Origin: Trebonia sp963734665
GTDB lineage: Bacteria > Actinomycetota > Actinomycetes > Streptosporangiales > Streptosporangiaceae
Assembly (NCBI GenBank): GCA_963734665.1
Contig: CAVTIR010000013.1
Span: 1,240,001-1,304,000, forward strand
Length of the DNA stretch: 64,000 nucleotides
Direction: 5' to 3'
A program made the translations under genes and the position numbers. The notes beneath the pieces were generated by a model, which was not told where the DNA came from, searched no databases, and saw only the letters and a program-made list of their open reading frames with translations. This document shows, in pieces, positions 15,333-25,422 of the stretch. Each line of letters opens with the position of its first letter. Position 1 is the stretch's first letter.

Positions 15333-18300
15333 ATGATGGCGAGGCAGCGCCGCCGGGCGTCTTCATCGCATCCGTCCGGTCCCCCAGAAGATCCGCGTAG
15401 ACATCGGCTGCGAGCCGCCGTCGCGGGCGTTTTTCCCTGGCCCTCGTGGTGTTCACGCTTACCGGCGCCGCGACGGCCAACGCCCTGTCGTCCCAGCAGG
15501 CGGCATCCGCCGGCTCGGCGAAGCCGGTCGTCGGCTCGCTGACCACCGACCAGACGACCAACCCGCTGGGGATCGACGACAGCCAGCCGCAGTTCGGCTG
15601 GGTCATCACCTCGGCCGCGCGCGGGGTCTCCCAGAGCTCGTACCAGCTCCGCGTCGCCGAGAACGAAAACGACCTTCTAGACGGCAAGGAGCTGCTGTGG
15701 GACTCGGGCACCGTCAAGTCCTCGCAGTCGTTCGACGTACCCTACGGCGGGCCAGCGCCCGCGTCCCAGGACCGCTACTACTGGCAGGTCCGCGTGCAGG
15801 ACAACCACGGGACGCTCTCGGCGTGGAGCACGCCCGCGTGGTTCGAGACCGCGTTCCTTGACCCCAGCCAGTTCCTGGGGAGCTGGATCACCAGCCCCAC
15901 GCCGTCGGGCGGTGCCGAGCTGCAGTTCCGCAAGGATTTCACGCTGGCGAGCGGGCAGAGGAACCCGACGATCACCAAGGCGCGGCTGTACATCGCGGGC
16001 CTCAGCTACCCTCCATGTACATCAACGGGCACTCGGTGACCAGCAGCGTGCTGAACACGGACTTCACCATGTTCAACAAGACCGTGGACTACTCCACCTA
16101 CGATGTCACGAAGCTGGTGCGCGCCGGGTCTGACTCGCTCGCGGTGAGCCTCGGCAACGGCTTCTACGCTGGCGGTGCCGACGACTACCCGTCCAGCGGC
16201 GAGCCCTGGCAGGCGGCGGTGCCCACCTGAAGCTCGAGCTCCAGGTGTGGTACGCCGACGGCACCTCAACGCAGGTGCTGAGCGACGACTCCTGCAAGGT
16301 CACCACCGGTCCCACGACCGAGAACTCGCCGGCCGCCGAGACATACGACGCGCAACTGGCGAAGCCGGGGTGGAGCCAGGCCGGCTACAACGACAGCAGC
16401 TGGGCCTCCGCCTCGGTGCTGCCAGCGGCGAGCACGATCCCGTCGTACTCCGCGACGTCGAGTCGCCGGCCGCGGACTGGCTGTGGAACACCCCCAACGC
16501 GGCCACCACCACCGCCAGCGCGGGCACCATCTACCTGCGCAAGGACTTCACCGTCACCGACCCGTCCGCCATCTCCAGCGCCATCTTCCAGATCAACGGC
16601 GACGACGGCGAGACCGCCTTCGTCAACGGGACCCAGGTCACCAGCTCAGACCCCACCGCGAACAACGGCTGGCAGACCTCCCAGGTCGCCAACGTAAAGT
16701 CGCTGCTCGTCCCGGGCAACAACGTGATCGCGGTCGAGGGCCTCAACGTCTCCGCGAACGCCAGCGGCATCATCGCCGCGCTCCAGCTCAACTCAGCGCA
16801 ATCAGGAACGGCGCCGACGACAATCGTCACCGACGGGAGCTGGCTGGCCCTGCCCGGCGTCCCCGCCAGCCCGCCCGACGGCTGGAACACCGCCAGCTTC
16901 GACGACTCCTCCTGGCCCGCCGCCAACGTCCTCGGTCCCTACGGCATCGGCCCGTGGGACACCAACATCCTGACCCCGACGGGCCCCTCCAAGACTTACA
17001 CCTTCGGGATCACCACCTCCGGGTGGGCGAAGATCACGATGAAGGGAACGGCCGGCACCATCGTCGACATCGAGTACTCCGAGAAGCTCAACTCGGACGG
17101 GACGGTGCAGAGCGAGGGCAACGGCAGCACGGGCCAGACCGACGTCTACATCATGAAGGGCGGCGGTCCCGAGACGTACGAGCCCAAGTACGGCTGGAAG
17201 GGCTACGAGTACGTCGAGATCACGACGAGCCCGTCCACGCCTGGGGGCGCGCCGCCACCGCTGCCGGACATCCTGTCGGTCACCGGCGCGATCGTGCACA
17301 CGGCGCTGCCCACATCGGGCAACTTCACCAGCTCCAGCAAGCTGCTGAACGAGTACCAAGCCGCGCAGGCGAACACCATCCTCAACAACCAGTACTCCTA
17401 CGGCAGCGACACCCCAGGTGTACGAGAAGGGCGGCTGGACCAACGACAACGGCGACTACTCGGACTCGGAGATGGATAACTTCGACGCCGAGTCCTACTA
17501 CGACGAAATGATGCAGAACTTCGACGACTCGCAGGACTCCGCGGGCAACATCGGGGTCCTCGTGCCCACGCCGCCCGGCGACAACAGCGTCGACCCGCAA
17601 CACCTCCGGTGCGAGCAAGTACGCCAGCCTCGCGGCGGACATCCGCACGGCCGTCAACAACGAGTTCTACGACGCCGCCGACAGTGAGTACCGCGACCCG
17701 CTCGGGCTTAACTCCCACGCCTACGGCGGGCCGAGTGGCGTCATCACCTCCACCGCCTACGACCAGACGGCGAACGTACGTGTTCGGCCTCGCGTTCGGC
17801 CTGGCACCGGCCGGGACCACGCAGGCGATCGCGGAGGGCCTAGCCGCCAACGTGACCGCCGACGGGAACCACCTGTCCACCGGGGCCAACGGGTCGAAGT
17901 ACATCCTCCCGATGCTGAGTGACTACGGATACGGCGACCTCGCCTACCTGGTCGCCACCAACCCGACCGCTCCCGGCTGGGGGCAGTGGTTCCTGCAGTG
18001 CGGCGCCACCACCATGTGGGAGGCGTGGGAGGACTCGTCCTGCGACACAGCCCGCTCGCACGACCACGCGTTCATGGGAACGGTGGACGACTGGTTGTTC
18101 TCCGGCATCGCCGGGATCTCATCCACGTCACCCGCGTTCCGCACGGTCTCGATCGACCCCACGCCGGGCGGGGGCCTCACCCACGCGTCGGCTTACGAGA
18201 CCACGCCGCCTGGACGGGTGAGCTCGGCCTGGACCGAGTCGGGGACGAGCTTCGCCCTGACGGTCCAGGTTCCCGTCGGCTCGAACGGCGTCGGTGTGCG

Positions 18301-18447
18301 TTCCGGCCGCCACCGCGCGGTCGGTGATGGAAAGCGGAGTCCCGGCCGCCAGCGCGCACGACGTGGCCGTGACCGGCATTGCAGGCCTCCTGCCTGCGGG
18401 TCCAGGTCGGGTCGGGCACCTACCGATTCCGCTCAACAGTGTCCTGA
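15333..18447 (+). pseudogene. Secreted alpha-L-rhamnosidase (GH78), multiply frameshifted and internally deleted
   Basis: A signal peptide is split by a frameshift in a T5 run (RLRAAV then SLALVVFTLTGAATANA). The body matches GH78 rhamnosidases across several frames: QPQFGWVITSAARGVSQSSY, YYWQVRVQD, MYINGHSVTSSVL, ETYEPKYGWKGYEYVEIT, FTSSSKLLNEYQAAQ, and the C-terminal ETTPPGRVSSAW. Breaks occur near 15435, 16010, 16230, 16440, 17415, 17600 and 17775. The acidic catalytic segment between the LLNEY helix and EKGGWTNDNGDYSD is missing. It cannot make an active enzyme even if the indels were errors. Confidence 0.8.
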
Positions 18448-18469
18448 CCCTCCCCTGAGAAGTCACAGC

Positions 18470-18498
18470 GGCCCGCCGTCGGTCACCGACGGCGGGCC
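18470..18498. terminator. Rho-independent-type hairpin after GH78 pseudogene
   Basis: GGCCCGCCGTCGG (18470-18482), loop TCA, CCGACGGCGGGCC (18486-18498): a 13-bp perfect stem starting 22 bases after the pseudogene stop. Confidence 0.75.
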
Positions 18499-18658
18499 CT
18501 GGCTTCGGTCCTACAGGGGGGCACCCGGAAGGTGGGCGACAATCTCGTCTGCGCCCGCTGACCCGAGCCAAGAGCGCGGGCCTGGCGGTTATGGTGACCG
18601 CGGCATGCAACTCGGCTGGCTGAGTGCTCCATGTACCAGCGCGCGTTCGCCTCCCGGT

Positions 18659-19036
18659 TCATGAGCCGACGGGCGGCCGGCACCCGTCCGCGGCGGCGTC
18701 CCAGAGAGCCTCTTCCAGGCTCGCGAAGCTAGGGATCATCCGGTCAATGCCCGTGAGCGCGAAAACGCGCCGGACGATGACAGCGTCGGAGACTGCCAGC
18801 AGCATCTCGCGGCCCTCCTCCAGCGCACGCAAGTGCGCGGCGGCCAGGACATGGCTGGCGGACGCATCACAGAACCGGGTTCGGGTCATGTCGACTACGA
18901 ACCGCTTGTGACAGTTGCTGGCCGCGTCAAGCAGAGCCAACCGCAGGCTGGCGGAGTTGGTCACATCGATTTCCCTAGGGGCCTCCACCACCGGCACGCC
19001 CCGGGCCACCGCAACGCGAAACCTGGCCTCGGTCAT
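18659..19036 (-). CDS. STAS-domain anti-sigma-factor antagonist-like protein
   Basis: The 125-residue protein is one STAS domain: FRVAVARGVPVVEAPREIDV (strands 1-2), RFVVDMTRTRFCDASASHVL (the phosphorylation loop region, usually D-S-S/T-G) and a last helix ending SLEEALWDA. In SpoIIAA/RsbV proteins the Ser after FCD is phosphorylated by an HATPase anti-sigma factor; here the loop is CDASAS, so Ser at this place is kept. ATG 19036 is used since the upstream in-frame start adds only Gly-rich residues. It may act in partner switching with an HATPase protein such as that at 19900. Confidence 0.75.
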   Translation of the reverse strand: MTEARFRVAVARGVPVVEAPREIDVTNSASLRLALLDAASNCHKRFVVDMTRTRFCDASASHVLAAAHLRALEEGREMLLAVSDAVIVRRVFALTGIDRMIPSFASLEEALWDAAADGCRPPVGS

Positions 19037-19216
19037 ATCTTCACCTCCACCGCCCGCTAGCACGGCTACCGACTGCGTGCCCAGGTACCCGTCCAGCGCC
19101 GCAGTTGCGGGAGACGCGGGCGAGGGCTAGGCGCGCAGTACTCAGGATCGGTCGCCGGAAGGATGGCTGTCAATATTAACGTGAGAAAAACCTCGTGTTA
19201 TTTCTACCGCGAGATG

Positions 19217-19222
19217 TATAAT
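19217..19222 (+). promoter_or_regulatory. Perfect -10 box, leaderless promoter
   Basis: TATAAT lies nine bases before the ATG at 19231 in an unusually AT-rich stretch. Transcription would begin at or next to the start codon, so the mRNA is probably leaderless. No good -35 is seen at 16-18 bp. Confidence 0.6.
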
Positions 19223-19230
19223 CACGACAC

Positions 19231-19593
19231 ATGAGCAAACCCGACAGCCCTAAGGGGAGCTGGACCCTGCTAACTGGGCATGGGCGTGTCCTGGTGGAGA
19301 TCACCCGCAACCCGGGAGCCCGGATCCGAGACATCGCAGCCGTCGTCGACCTCACCGAGCGCACCGTCCAGGCCATTGTGGCCGACCTGGAAGCCGCGGG
19401 CTATCTCACCCGCACCCGCGCCGGGCGCCGGACCATATACGTTGTCAACCAGGACGGTCTGTTCCGGCACCCCGCTCAGGACGGGCACCGGGTCGGCCCG
19501 TTTCTCGCGCTACTGTCCGCGGCCGGCGACATCGGCCGCGCCAAGCCTGGCAATGGGCGTAGCTCGGATGAACCGCGCAGGCCCTATCCGTAG
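19231..19593 (+). CDS. Winged-helix transcriptional regulator (MarR/ArsR-like)
   Basis: A 120-residue protein. WTLLTGHGRVLVEITRNPGA, IRDIAAVVDLTERTVQAIVA and LEAAGYLTRTRAGRRTIYVV form a full winged helix, the type annotated as HTH or MarR-like in actinomycetes. The C-terminal 40 residues are variable. No ligand-binding domain is present, so it is probably a small DNA-binding switch. A perfect TATAAT nine bases upstream of the ATG suggests a leaderless message. Confidence 0.8.
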   Translation: MSKPDSPKGSWTLLTGHGRVLVEITRNPGARIRDIAAVVDLTERTVQAIVADLEAAGYLTRTRAGRRTIYVVNQDGLFRHPAQDGHRVGPFLALLSAAGDIGRAKPGNGRSSDEPRRPYP

Positions 19594-19899
19594 GGCTCGA
19601 CTTGCTTGGCAGGGATCGCCGGGATGCGGCCGCTTACTTACGGACGTTGACCGGGTTCCAGTCGCCAGCTACGGTCCGAGCCCGCGAACATGGGCGTCCC
19701 GCCCCCAGCTAGGCGCTGCATGCCGCCAGACCCGCGACGAACGTGTGACCGCCGCCTCGGCGCTGACCGGACTGCTACAGGTGGCGGCCAACTCGGGACC
19801 GGAACCGGATGCTTACCCGCGCCGGGTGATGGTAGCTGCCTTATAGCCTGAGCGGCCGCCCGGGCTACGTACACAGGCCCGGTGACGGAGGCGAGGCAC
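19594..19899. other. Intergenic region, nothing recognised
   Basis: About 300 bases without a supported gene, hairpin or repeat. The only local feature is the Shine-Dalgarno GGAGGCGAGG just before the ATG at 19900. Confidence 0.4.
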
Positions 19900-20289
19900 A
19901 TGGCGCTGGACCTGGCGTTCGACGCGGGCACTCTATCGCGCCTGCGTAAGGCGGTATTCGACGAGGCTGCCGGAGCGGGGATGCCTAATCACCGGGCGGC
20001 CGATGTTGTGATCGCCGTCCATGAGTTGGCCGCCAACGCGGTGCGCCACGGCGCAGGCGGAGGGCTGCTGACGATAAGGATCCAGGCAGGCCAATTGCGC
20101 TGCCGGGTCAGCGATACAGGCCCCGAACGCATCGACGGGAACGCTTTCAGGACCGTCACTACCGGGCAGCCGTGGCCTGTCCTCAGTGGCCATGGATTGT
20201 CGCTTGTCCGGGAGACGGCCGACGAGGTCACCATGGCATCCGGGCCGGATGGCTGCTCAGTGACCGCGATGTTCCGGCTCTCCGGTTAG
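19900..20289 (+). CDS. HATPase-domain anti-sigma regulatory factor (RsbW-like)
   Basis: A 129-residue GHKL ATPase of the RsbW/SpoIIAB group. The N box is VVIAVHELAANAVRHG (Glu and Asn for Mg-ATP), the G1 box is VSDTGPERI and the G2 region is GHGLSLVRETADEV, followed by the final strand DGCSVTAMFRL. Such proteins bind a sigma factor and phosphorylate STAS antagonists. ATG 19900 is chosen over GTG 19882 because GGAGGCGAGG is ideally placed before it. A STAS protein lies 0.9 kb upstream on the other strand. Many actinomycetes have dozens of these orphans. Confidence 0.8.
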   Translation: MALDLAFDAGTLSRLRKAVFDEAAGAGMPNHRAADVVIAVHELAANAVRHGAGGGLLTIRIQAGQLRCRVSDTGPERIDGNAFRTVTTGQPWPVLSGHGLSLVRETADEVTMASGPDGCSVTAMFRLSG

Positions 20290-20380
20290 CCTGGCTCCTA
20301 GCAGCCGGTACTTGGGTGCGCTCACTACCGCCCGTGCTCGCGCTGAGCCGCTCGCGGGTGGATCCCGCGGGACGCTAGTC

Positions 20381-20680
20381 ATCGTCGGGGGCGGGACCGG
20401 CGAACGATGGCCCGCAGGCAACGGAGTCCGCGAGAGTCCTGAGCACGCTCGTGGCTGAGATCACCCAGGACCGCGTCGCGCTGTGCAGTAACCGCGAGCA
20501 CCGTGCAGGCACCGCACTGGCCGTGGTCGCAGCTATCTTCGGGCTCGTGTTGCCCAGGCGCTCGCGCAGCGCGTCCAGCAGGCTGGTGCGGGTATCGACC
20601 GTCAGCCGACGGCTCCGGCCGTCTACCTGCAGCGTGATCTCAGCCAGGACGGAGTCCGCGGAAAAGAAATCGTCGTTCAT
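20381..20680 (-). pseudogene. [2Fe-2S] small subunit of xanthine dehydrogenase/CO dehydrogenase family, frameshifted
   Basis: Residues 1-50 (ITLQVDGRSRRLTVDTRTSL, LDALRERLGNTSPKI) are the start of a CoxS/XdhS-type ferredoxin-like subunit. A one-base shift near 20535 moves the cluster motif CDHGQCGACTVL into another frame. After that the sequence no longer resembles the family and the second all-helical [2Fe-2S] domain (CGxCxPGxxMS) is absent. The gene is broken and no large subunits are nearby. Confidence 0.75.
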
Positions 20681-20691
20681 TGTGGTCCCGG

Positions 20692-20961
20692 TTACTTTTC
20701 GCCAAGTTTCCTGGCGAGCTCGGCGCGGCCCATCTTCGACCGTCCCGGCAGGTCCCGCTGCTTGGCGATCTCATAGAGCTCCGCCTTCGCCTTGGGCGAA
20801 TCACCGCTGATGCGCTTGCGCTGCGCGACCGCGGCTCCCTGCTTGCCGAGCGCGGACCGGGTCTCCTTCGGCAGGTGGGCTATGCTCCGCTGCGACGTAG
20901 CGGCCTCCTGTGCCTTGGTCACGTTCTTCCGAGCTGCCTTGGTTTGCCTGGCTGTCGCCAT
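20692..20961 (-). CDS. Small basic protein with Rho-N-like motif
   Basis: An 89-residue, Lys/Arg-rich protein. The C terminus (LYEIAKQRDLPGRSKMGRAE, LARKLGEK) resembles the Rho termination factor N-terminal fold found in many small actinomycete proteins, and the N terminus (MATARQTKAARKNVTKAQEA) is basic and probably binds nucleic acid. The DUF6582-type protein at 28500 has a similar N terminus. It precedes the ferredoxin pseudogene by 11 bases on the same strand. Confidence 0.7.
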   Translation of the reverse strand: MATARQTKAARKNVTKAQEAATSQRSIAHLPKETRSALGKQGAAVAQRKRISGDSPKAKAELYEIAKQRDLPGRSKMGRAELARKLGEK

Positions 20962-21170
20962 GTGCTCACCCCGCTCATCGGGTTGTCCTGGTCATTGCCT
21001 CGTTTCCGCTACTTCCGCGCACAGCCCGGCCCAAACCCGGGAGGGACGGAACGAACGCTGCCGACCGGTGACCAGTAACGCAGGTCCCTGCAGTCACCCC
21101 GCGTCCGTTCGGGATAACGATCTTGGCTTTGCCGCCGTTTGCGGTGTTTCGCCGAGGGCAGCGGCCAGCG

Positions 21171-22700
21171 GTGACCGACACTGACACGGGAAAGCGCAGC
21201 TGGCAGATCCTCGCGGTCGTGCTGACCGGCTCTTTCATGGCCGTCTTGGACACCACGATCGTCAACGTGGCGCTGCCGAGCATCCAGCAGGGCGCGCACG
21301 CGAGCTCCGACGCCCTGGAATGGGTGGTCTCGGGCTACGCGCTGACCTTCGGCCTGGCGCTCGTGCCGGCCGGCCGGCTCGGCGACCGGTACGGCTACAA
21401 ACGGCTCTTCCTCGCCGGGCTCAGCCTGTTCACGCTGGCCAGCGTGGCCTGCGGGGTCTCCCAGAACGCGGGCGAGCTGATCATCGCGCGGCTGGTGCAG
21501 GGCCTCGGCGCGGGCATCTACTACCCGGCGATCAGCGCCATCATCCAGCGGCTGTTCACCGGCAAGGACCGCAGCCGCGCGTTCGGCTACCTCGGCGGGG
21601 TCGTCGGCGTCTCGACCGCGGCCGGGCCGCTGCTCGGCGGGGTCCTGGTGCAGCTGGCCGGCGTCACGGACGGCTGGCGCTGGGTCTTCCTGGTGAACCT
21701 GTTCATCGGGATGGCGGCCCTCCCGGTCGCGTTCCGGCTGCTGCCGTCGCGCCACGATCCGGAGGAGCACCGGCTCGACCTCGCCGGCAACCTCCTGCTC
21801 GCCGCGGTGCTGCTGCTGATCCTCATCCCGCTGGTCGAGGGCAGGGTGTCGGGCTGGCCCGGGTGGAGCTGGCTGCTGCTCGGCCTGGCCGTCCCCGCCG
21901 CCGCGGCCCTGGCGGCCTGGGAGCTGCGGCTGGAGCGCCGCGGCGGCGAGCCGGTGATCCAGGTCGGGCTGCTGCGCGAGCGCCGGGCGTTCGGCATGGG
22001 GCAAGCGCTGGCGCTGCTGTACTTCGCCGGGTTCACCAGCCTCTTCTTCACCTTGTCGATCCTGTGGCAAGAGGGCCTCGGCCACAGCGCCCTGCAGACC
22101 GGCCTGCTAGTCCTGCCGTTCGCGGCCGGCAGCATGCTCACCGCGTCCAACAGCTACCGCTTCTCCCGCCGGTTCGGCCGCACGGCCATAGTGGCCGGCA
22201 TCATCGGAATGCTGGCCGGCCAGGCGCTGATCGCGCTGGTGCTGCGCCTGTCCAGCAGCAGTCCCGACTTCTGGGCGCTGACCGGACCGCTGCTGCTCGC
22301 CGGCCTCGGCAACGGCCTGGTCATAGCGCCCAACCAGGACTTCGTGCTGGCCTCGGTGCCGCGCGAGCAGGCGGGCACGGCGGGTGGCGCGCTCATCACC
22401 GCGCAGCGGCTCGGCGCGGCCATCGGGATCGCGGTCGTCGGCACCGCCCTGTTCGGGTCGGGCTCCGGGGGCGGGAGCGGCTCCACCAGCACGGCCGGGA
22501 AGGTGACCCCGGCGCTGGTGCACTCGGCGCAGACCGCGACGCTGGTCAACCTGTGCTTCATCACTCTCGCCCTCGTGTGCGCCTTCGGCCTGCCGGCCAG
22601 GCTGGCCGGCCAGAACAAGGAACCGGAGGCCGAGGCCGCACCGGGCGAGGCCGAGGCCGCACCGCGCACCGCGCAGTCAGGTGCAGACGTGCCGTCTTGA
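21171..22700 (+). CDS. MFS drug exporter, DHA2 (EmrB/QacA) family
   Basis: About 509 residues with 14 predicted membrane segments. VLTGSFMAVLDTTIVNVALP is the hallmark motif of DHA2 exporters in helix 1. GRLGDRYGYKRLF is motif A, and the GPLLGGVLVQ region is motif C of antiporters. The C-terminal tail is short and acidic with a repeated EAEAAPGEA. GTG 21171 is preferred because upstream residues are basic and unlike the family. It probably expels hydrophobic drugs using the proton gradient; the substrate is unknown. Confidence 0.85.
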   Translation: MTDTDTGKRSWQILAVVLTGSFMAVLDTTIVNVALPSIQQGAHASSDALEWVVSGYALTFGLALVPAGRLGDRYGYKRLFLAGLSLFTLASVACGVSQNAGELIIARLVQGLGAGIYYPAISAIIQRLFTGKDRSRAFGYLGGVVGVSTAAGPLLGGVLVQLAGVTDGWRWVFLVNLFIGMAALPVAFRLLPSRHDPEEHRLDLAGNLLLAAVLLLILIPLVEGRVSGWPGWSWLLLGLAVPAAAALAAWELRLERRGGEPVIQVGLLRERRAFGMGQALALLYFAGFTSLFFTLSILWQEGLGHSALQTGLLVLPFAAGSMLTASNSYRFSRRFGRTAIVAGIIGMLAGQALIALVLRLSSSSPDFWALTGPLLLAGLGNGLVIAPNQDFVLASVPREQAGTAGGALITAQRLGAAIGIAVVGTALFGSGSGGGSGSTSTAGKVTPALVHSAQTATLVNLCFITLALVCAFGLPARLAGQNKEPEAEAAPGEAEAAPRTAQSGADVPS

Positions 22701-22744
22701 CGGAGGACAACCGGGCCCGCGCGAGATAGCGGTGCCCGGAACGT

Positions 22745-22769
22745 GTTAGGCGCGGCCCGCCACGGGTAA
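22745..22769 (+). promoter_or_regulatory. SigB/SigF-type promoter
   Basis: GTTA (22745-22748), 15-bp spacer, GGGTAA (22764-22769), 44 bases before the ATG at 22814. It fits the actinomycete stress-sigma consensus GNNT-N14-16-GGGTA. Confidence 0.55.
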
Positions 22770-22813
22770 CCGCGCCGTGCTGACAGTTAACGGAACGGAC
22801 GAGGAGGCACGAC

Positions 22814-23140
22814 ATGAACGGATCAGCGATCGCGATCTGGATCATCTGCGCGGTTGCCGTCGCCGGGCTCGCCATCTGGCTGATCGGCGTGTCGCTGGCG
22901 GCGCGGAAACCGTACCCGGAGCACCCGCACGGGCAGCGGCTCCGCAGTACCGTCCAGGGCGGGATGCACGTCAGCGACGGCGGCCGGAGCGTGGCGCCGC
23001 GCCGCGACGAGCCGGTGGCGCCCGGGGAAGCCCCCGCCGGGGACTCACTTCACCCAGGCGGCGAAGACACCGCGGATGACCAGGATGCCGGCAGCGGATC
23101 CAGGCACCGCCGGCAGGCCTCGGCGATCCCGCCGGATTAG
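22814..23140 (+). CDS. Small single-span membrane protein
   Basis: A 108-residue protein with one N-terminal transmembrane helix (AIAIWIICAVAVAGLAIWLI) and a long hydrophilic, disordered tail. Shine-Dalgarno GAGGAGG lies just before the ATG. No family is recognised. A GGGTA-type promoter upstream places it with the stress genes that follow. Confidence 0.6.
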   Translation: MNGSAIAIWIICAVAVAGLAIWLIGVSLAARKPYPEHPHGQRLRSTVQGGMHVSDGGRSVAPRRDEPVAPGEAPAGDSLHPGGEDTADDQDAGSGSRHRRQASAIPPD

Positions 23141-23173
23141 CACTGCACCGAGACACTGCGCGGCCGGGAGAGT

Positions 23174-23197
23174 GTTTGGCCCGCCGACTGCGGGTAG
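23174..23197 (+). promoter_or_regulatory. SigB/SigF-type promoter of catalase
   Basis: GTTT (23174-23177), 14-bp spacer, GGGTAG (23192-23197), 43 bases before the catalase ATG. Confidence 0.65.
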
Positions 23198-23239
23198 CCG
23201 CACCCGATCACTGGGGACCAGCCGAACACGGGAGGCGTG

Positions 23240-25358
23240 ATGACAGCCCAAGAGGACAACGGCCGACAGACGGTGCAATACGGGAACGAGCAGGTCGGCC
23301 GCGGTCAGGGAGGAGAATCGCACCAGGTTGCCGGCGATGGCAGGCCGCGGCTAACCACTCAGCAGGGGGTTGTGGTCGGCGACGACCAGAACACGCTGCG
23401 GGCGGGAGAGCGGGGGCCGGCGCTGCTGGAGGATCAGCATTTCCGGGAGAAGATCTTCCACTTCGATCACGAGCGGATCCCCGAGCGGGTGGTGCACGCA
23501 CGCGGTTACGGCGCGCACGGCTACTACGAGAACTATGAGCCGCTCACCGACATCACCCGGGCCGACATCTTCAGCGAGGCCGGGCTGCGCACGCCGGCGT
23601 TCGTCCGGTTCTCCACCGTCGCCGGGAACAAGGGCTCCGGCGACCTGGCCCGCGATGTTCGCGGGTTCGCGACCAAGTTCTACACCCGGGAGGGGAACTG
23701 GGACCTGGTCGGCAACAACATCCCGGTGTTCTTCATCCAGGACGCGATCAAGTTCCCCGACCTGATCCACGCGGCCAAGCAGGAACCGGACCGCGGGTTC
23801 CCCCAGGCGCAGACCGCGCATGACAACTTCTGGGACTTCGCGTCGCTGATGCCCGAGGCGACCCACATGCTGATGTGGATCATGTCCGACCGGGCGATCC
23901 CGCGCTCGTTCCGATTCATGGAAGGGTTCGGGGTGCACACCTTCCGCCTGGTCAGCGCCGACGGACAGTCGACCTATGTCAAGTTCCACTGGAAGCCGAA
24001 GCTGGGGCTGCAGTCGGTGGCCTGGAACGAGGCGGTCAAGATCAACGGGGCCGACCCGGACTTTCACCGGCGAGACCTGTGGGACGCGATCCAGCAGGGC
24101 GACTTCCCCGAGTGGGAGCTGCGCCTGCAGCTGTTCGACGACGACTTCGCCGACCAGTTCGACTTCGACGTCCTCGACTCCACCAAGATCATCCCGGAGG
24201 AGCTCCTGCCGCCGCGGCCAGTGGGGCGGCTGGTCCTGGACCGGGTAGTGGACAACTTCTTTGCCGAGACCGAGCAGGTCGCCTTCGGCACGCTGAACGT
24301 CGTGCCCGGCATCGACTTCACCAACGACCCGCTGCTGCAGGGCCGGAATTTCTCCTACCTGGACACCCAGCTCAAGCGGCTCGGCAGCCCCAACTTCACC
24401 TATCTGCCGGTGAACGCGCCCAAGTGCCCGTTCGCGAATTTCCAGCAGGACGGGCACATGGCCATGGCCAACCCGCCCGGCCGGGCCAACTACGAGCCCA
24501 ACTCGTGGGCGGGCGCCGAAAGCGGCCCCCGCGAGGACCCGGCGGCCGGCTTCACCAGCTTCCCTGCGCAGGCGGAAGGCCACAAGCGGCGGCTGCGCGC
24601 CGACAGCTTCGCCGACCACTACAGCCAGGCCCGCCAGTTCTACATCAGCCAGGCCGGCATCGAACGACGGCACATCGCCGAGGCGTTCACCTTCGAGCTC
24701 AGCAAGTGCGACCGGGCTGACATCCGACTCCGGATGGTAGCCGGGCTGCGCAACGTCGACACCGAGCTCGCCGAGACGGTAGCCGAAGGGCTCGGCCTGC
24801 GCGATCTGCCGGATGCCGCTGAGCCCGCCCGCGCGCCGCGAAGCGACCTGCCCGCATCGCCCGCGCTGAGCATCCTCGCGCAAGGTCCCGGCAGCTTCGC
24901 CGGGCGGAAAATCGGCGTCCTGGTGACCAGCGGCGCCGACGCCGGTCTGCTCGCCGCCCTGCGGTCAGCCGCGGCGGACGAGAAGGCCAACCTGGAGATC
25001 GTCGCGCCCACGGCGGGCGGCACCGACGCCAGCGACGGGAGCACGCTCGAAGGAAAGCAGCTCGACGGGGCCCCGTCGGTCCTGTTCGAACGCCGTCGCC
25101 ATCATCGCCACGGCCGACGGCGCCGCCGCGCTGGCCGCCAGTCCTCCGGCCCGCAACTTCGTCTCCGACGCGTACGCGCACTGCAAATTCATCGCCTACA
25201 CCAGCGGCGCCGCGGCGCTGCTGGAAACGGCCGGCCTGCGGGGCGACACCCCGCCCGACGGCGGATTCATCAGCCTCGACGACCACAAGCCGGCCGATTT
25301 CCTCACCCGATGCCGCCAGCTGCGGTTCTGGGACCGCCTGCGGGCCCCCGCTAGCTGA
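23240..25358 (+). CDS. katE: Large-subunit catalase (HPII/KatE type), one frameshift near the 3' end
   Basis: About 705 residues in all, the length of clade 2 heme catalases. The distal heme pocket is RVVHARGYGAHGYYE (catalytic His) and VGNNIPVFFIQD (Asn); the proximal ligand is Tyr in FSYLDTQLKRLG. Residues beyond about 530 form the flavodoxin-like class I amidotransferase domain (IGVLVTSGADAGLLAALRSA). Near 25085 a one-base shift is needed to continue as AVAIIATADGAAALAASPPA and FWDRLRAPAS, ending at 25358. The catalytic core is upstream of the break. It converts H2O2 to water and oxygen in the cytoplasm. The gene is followed by a PfpI protein, probably in the same transcript. Confidence 0.85.
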
Positions 25359-25422
25359 CGCGCGGCCCCGAATGCCCCGTTTCCTGGCACTAGCCAACGA
25401 CGTCTACGGAAGGATTTCCCTG

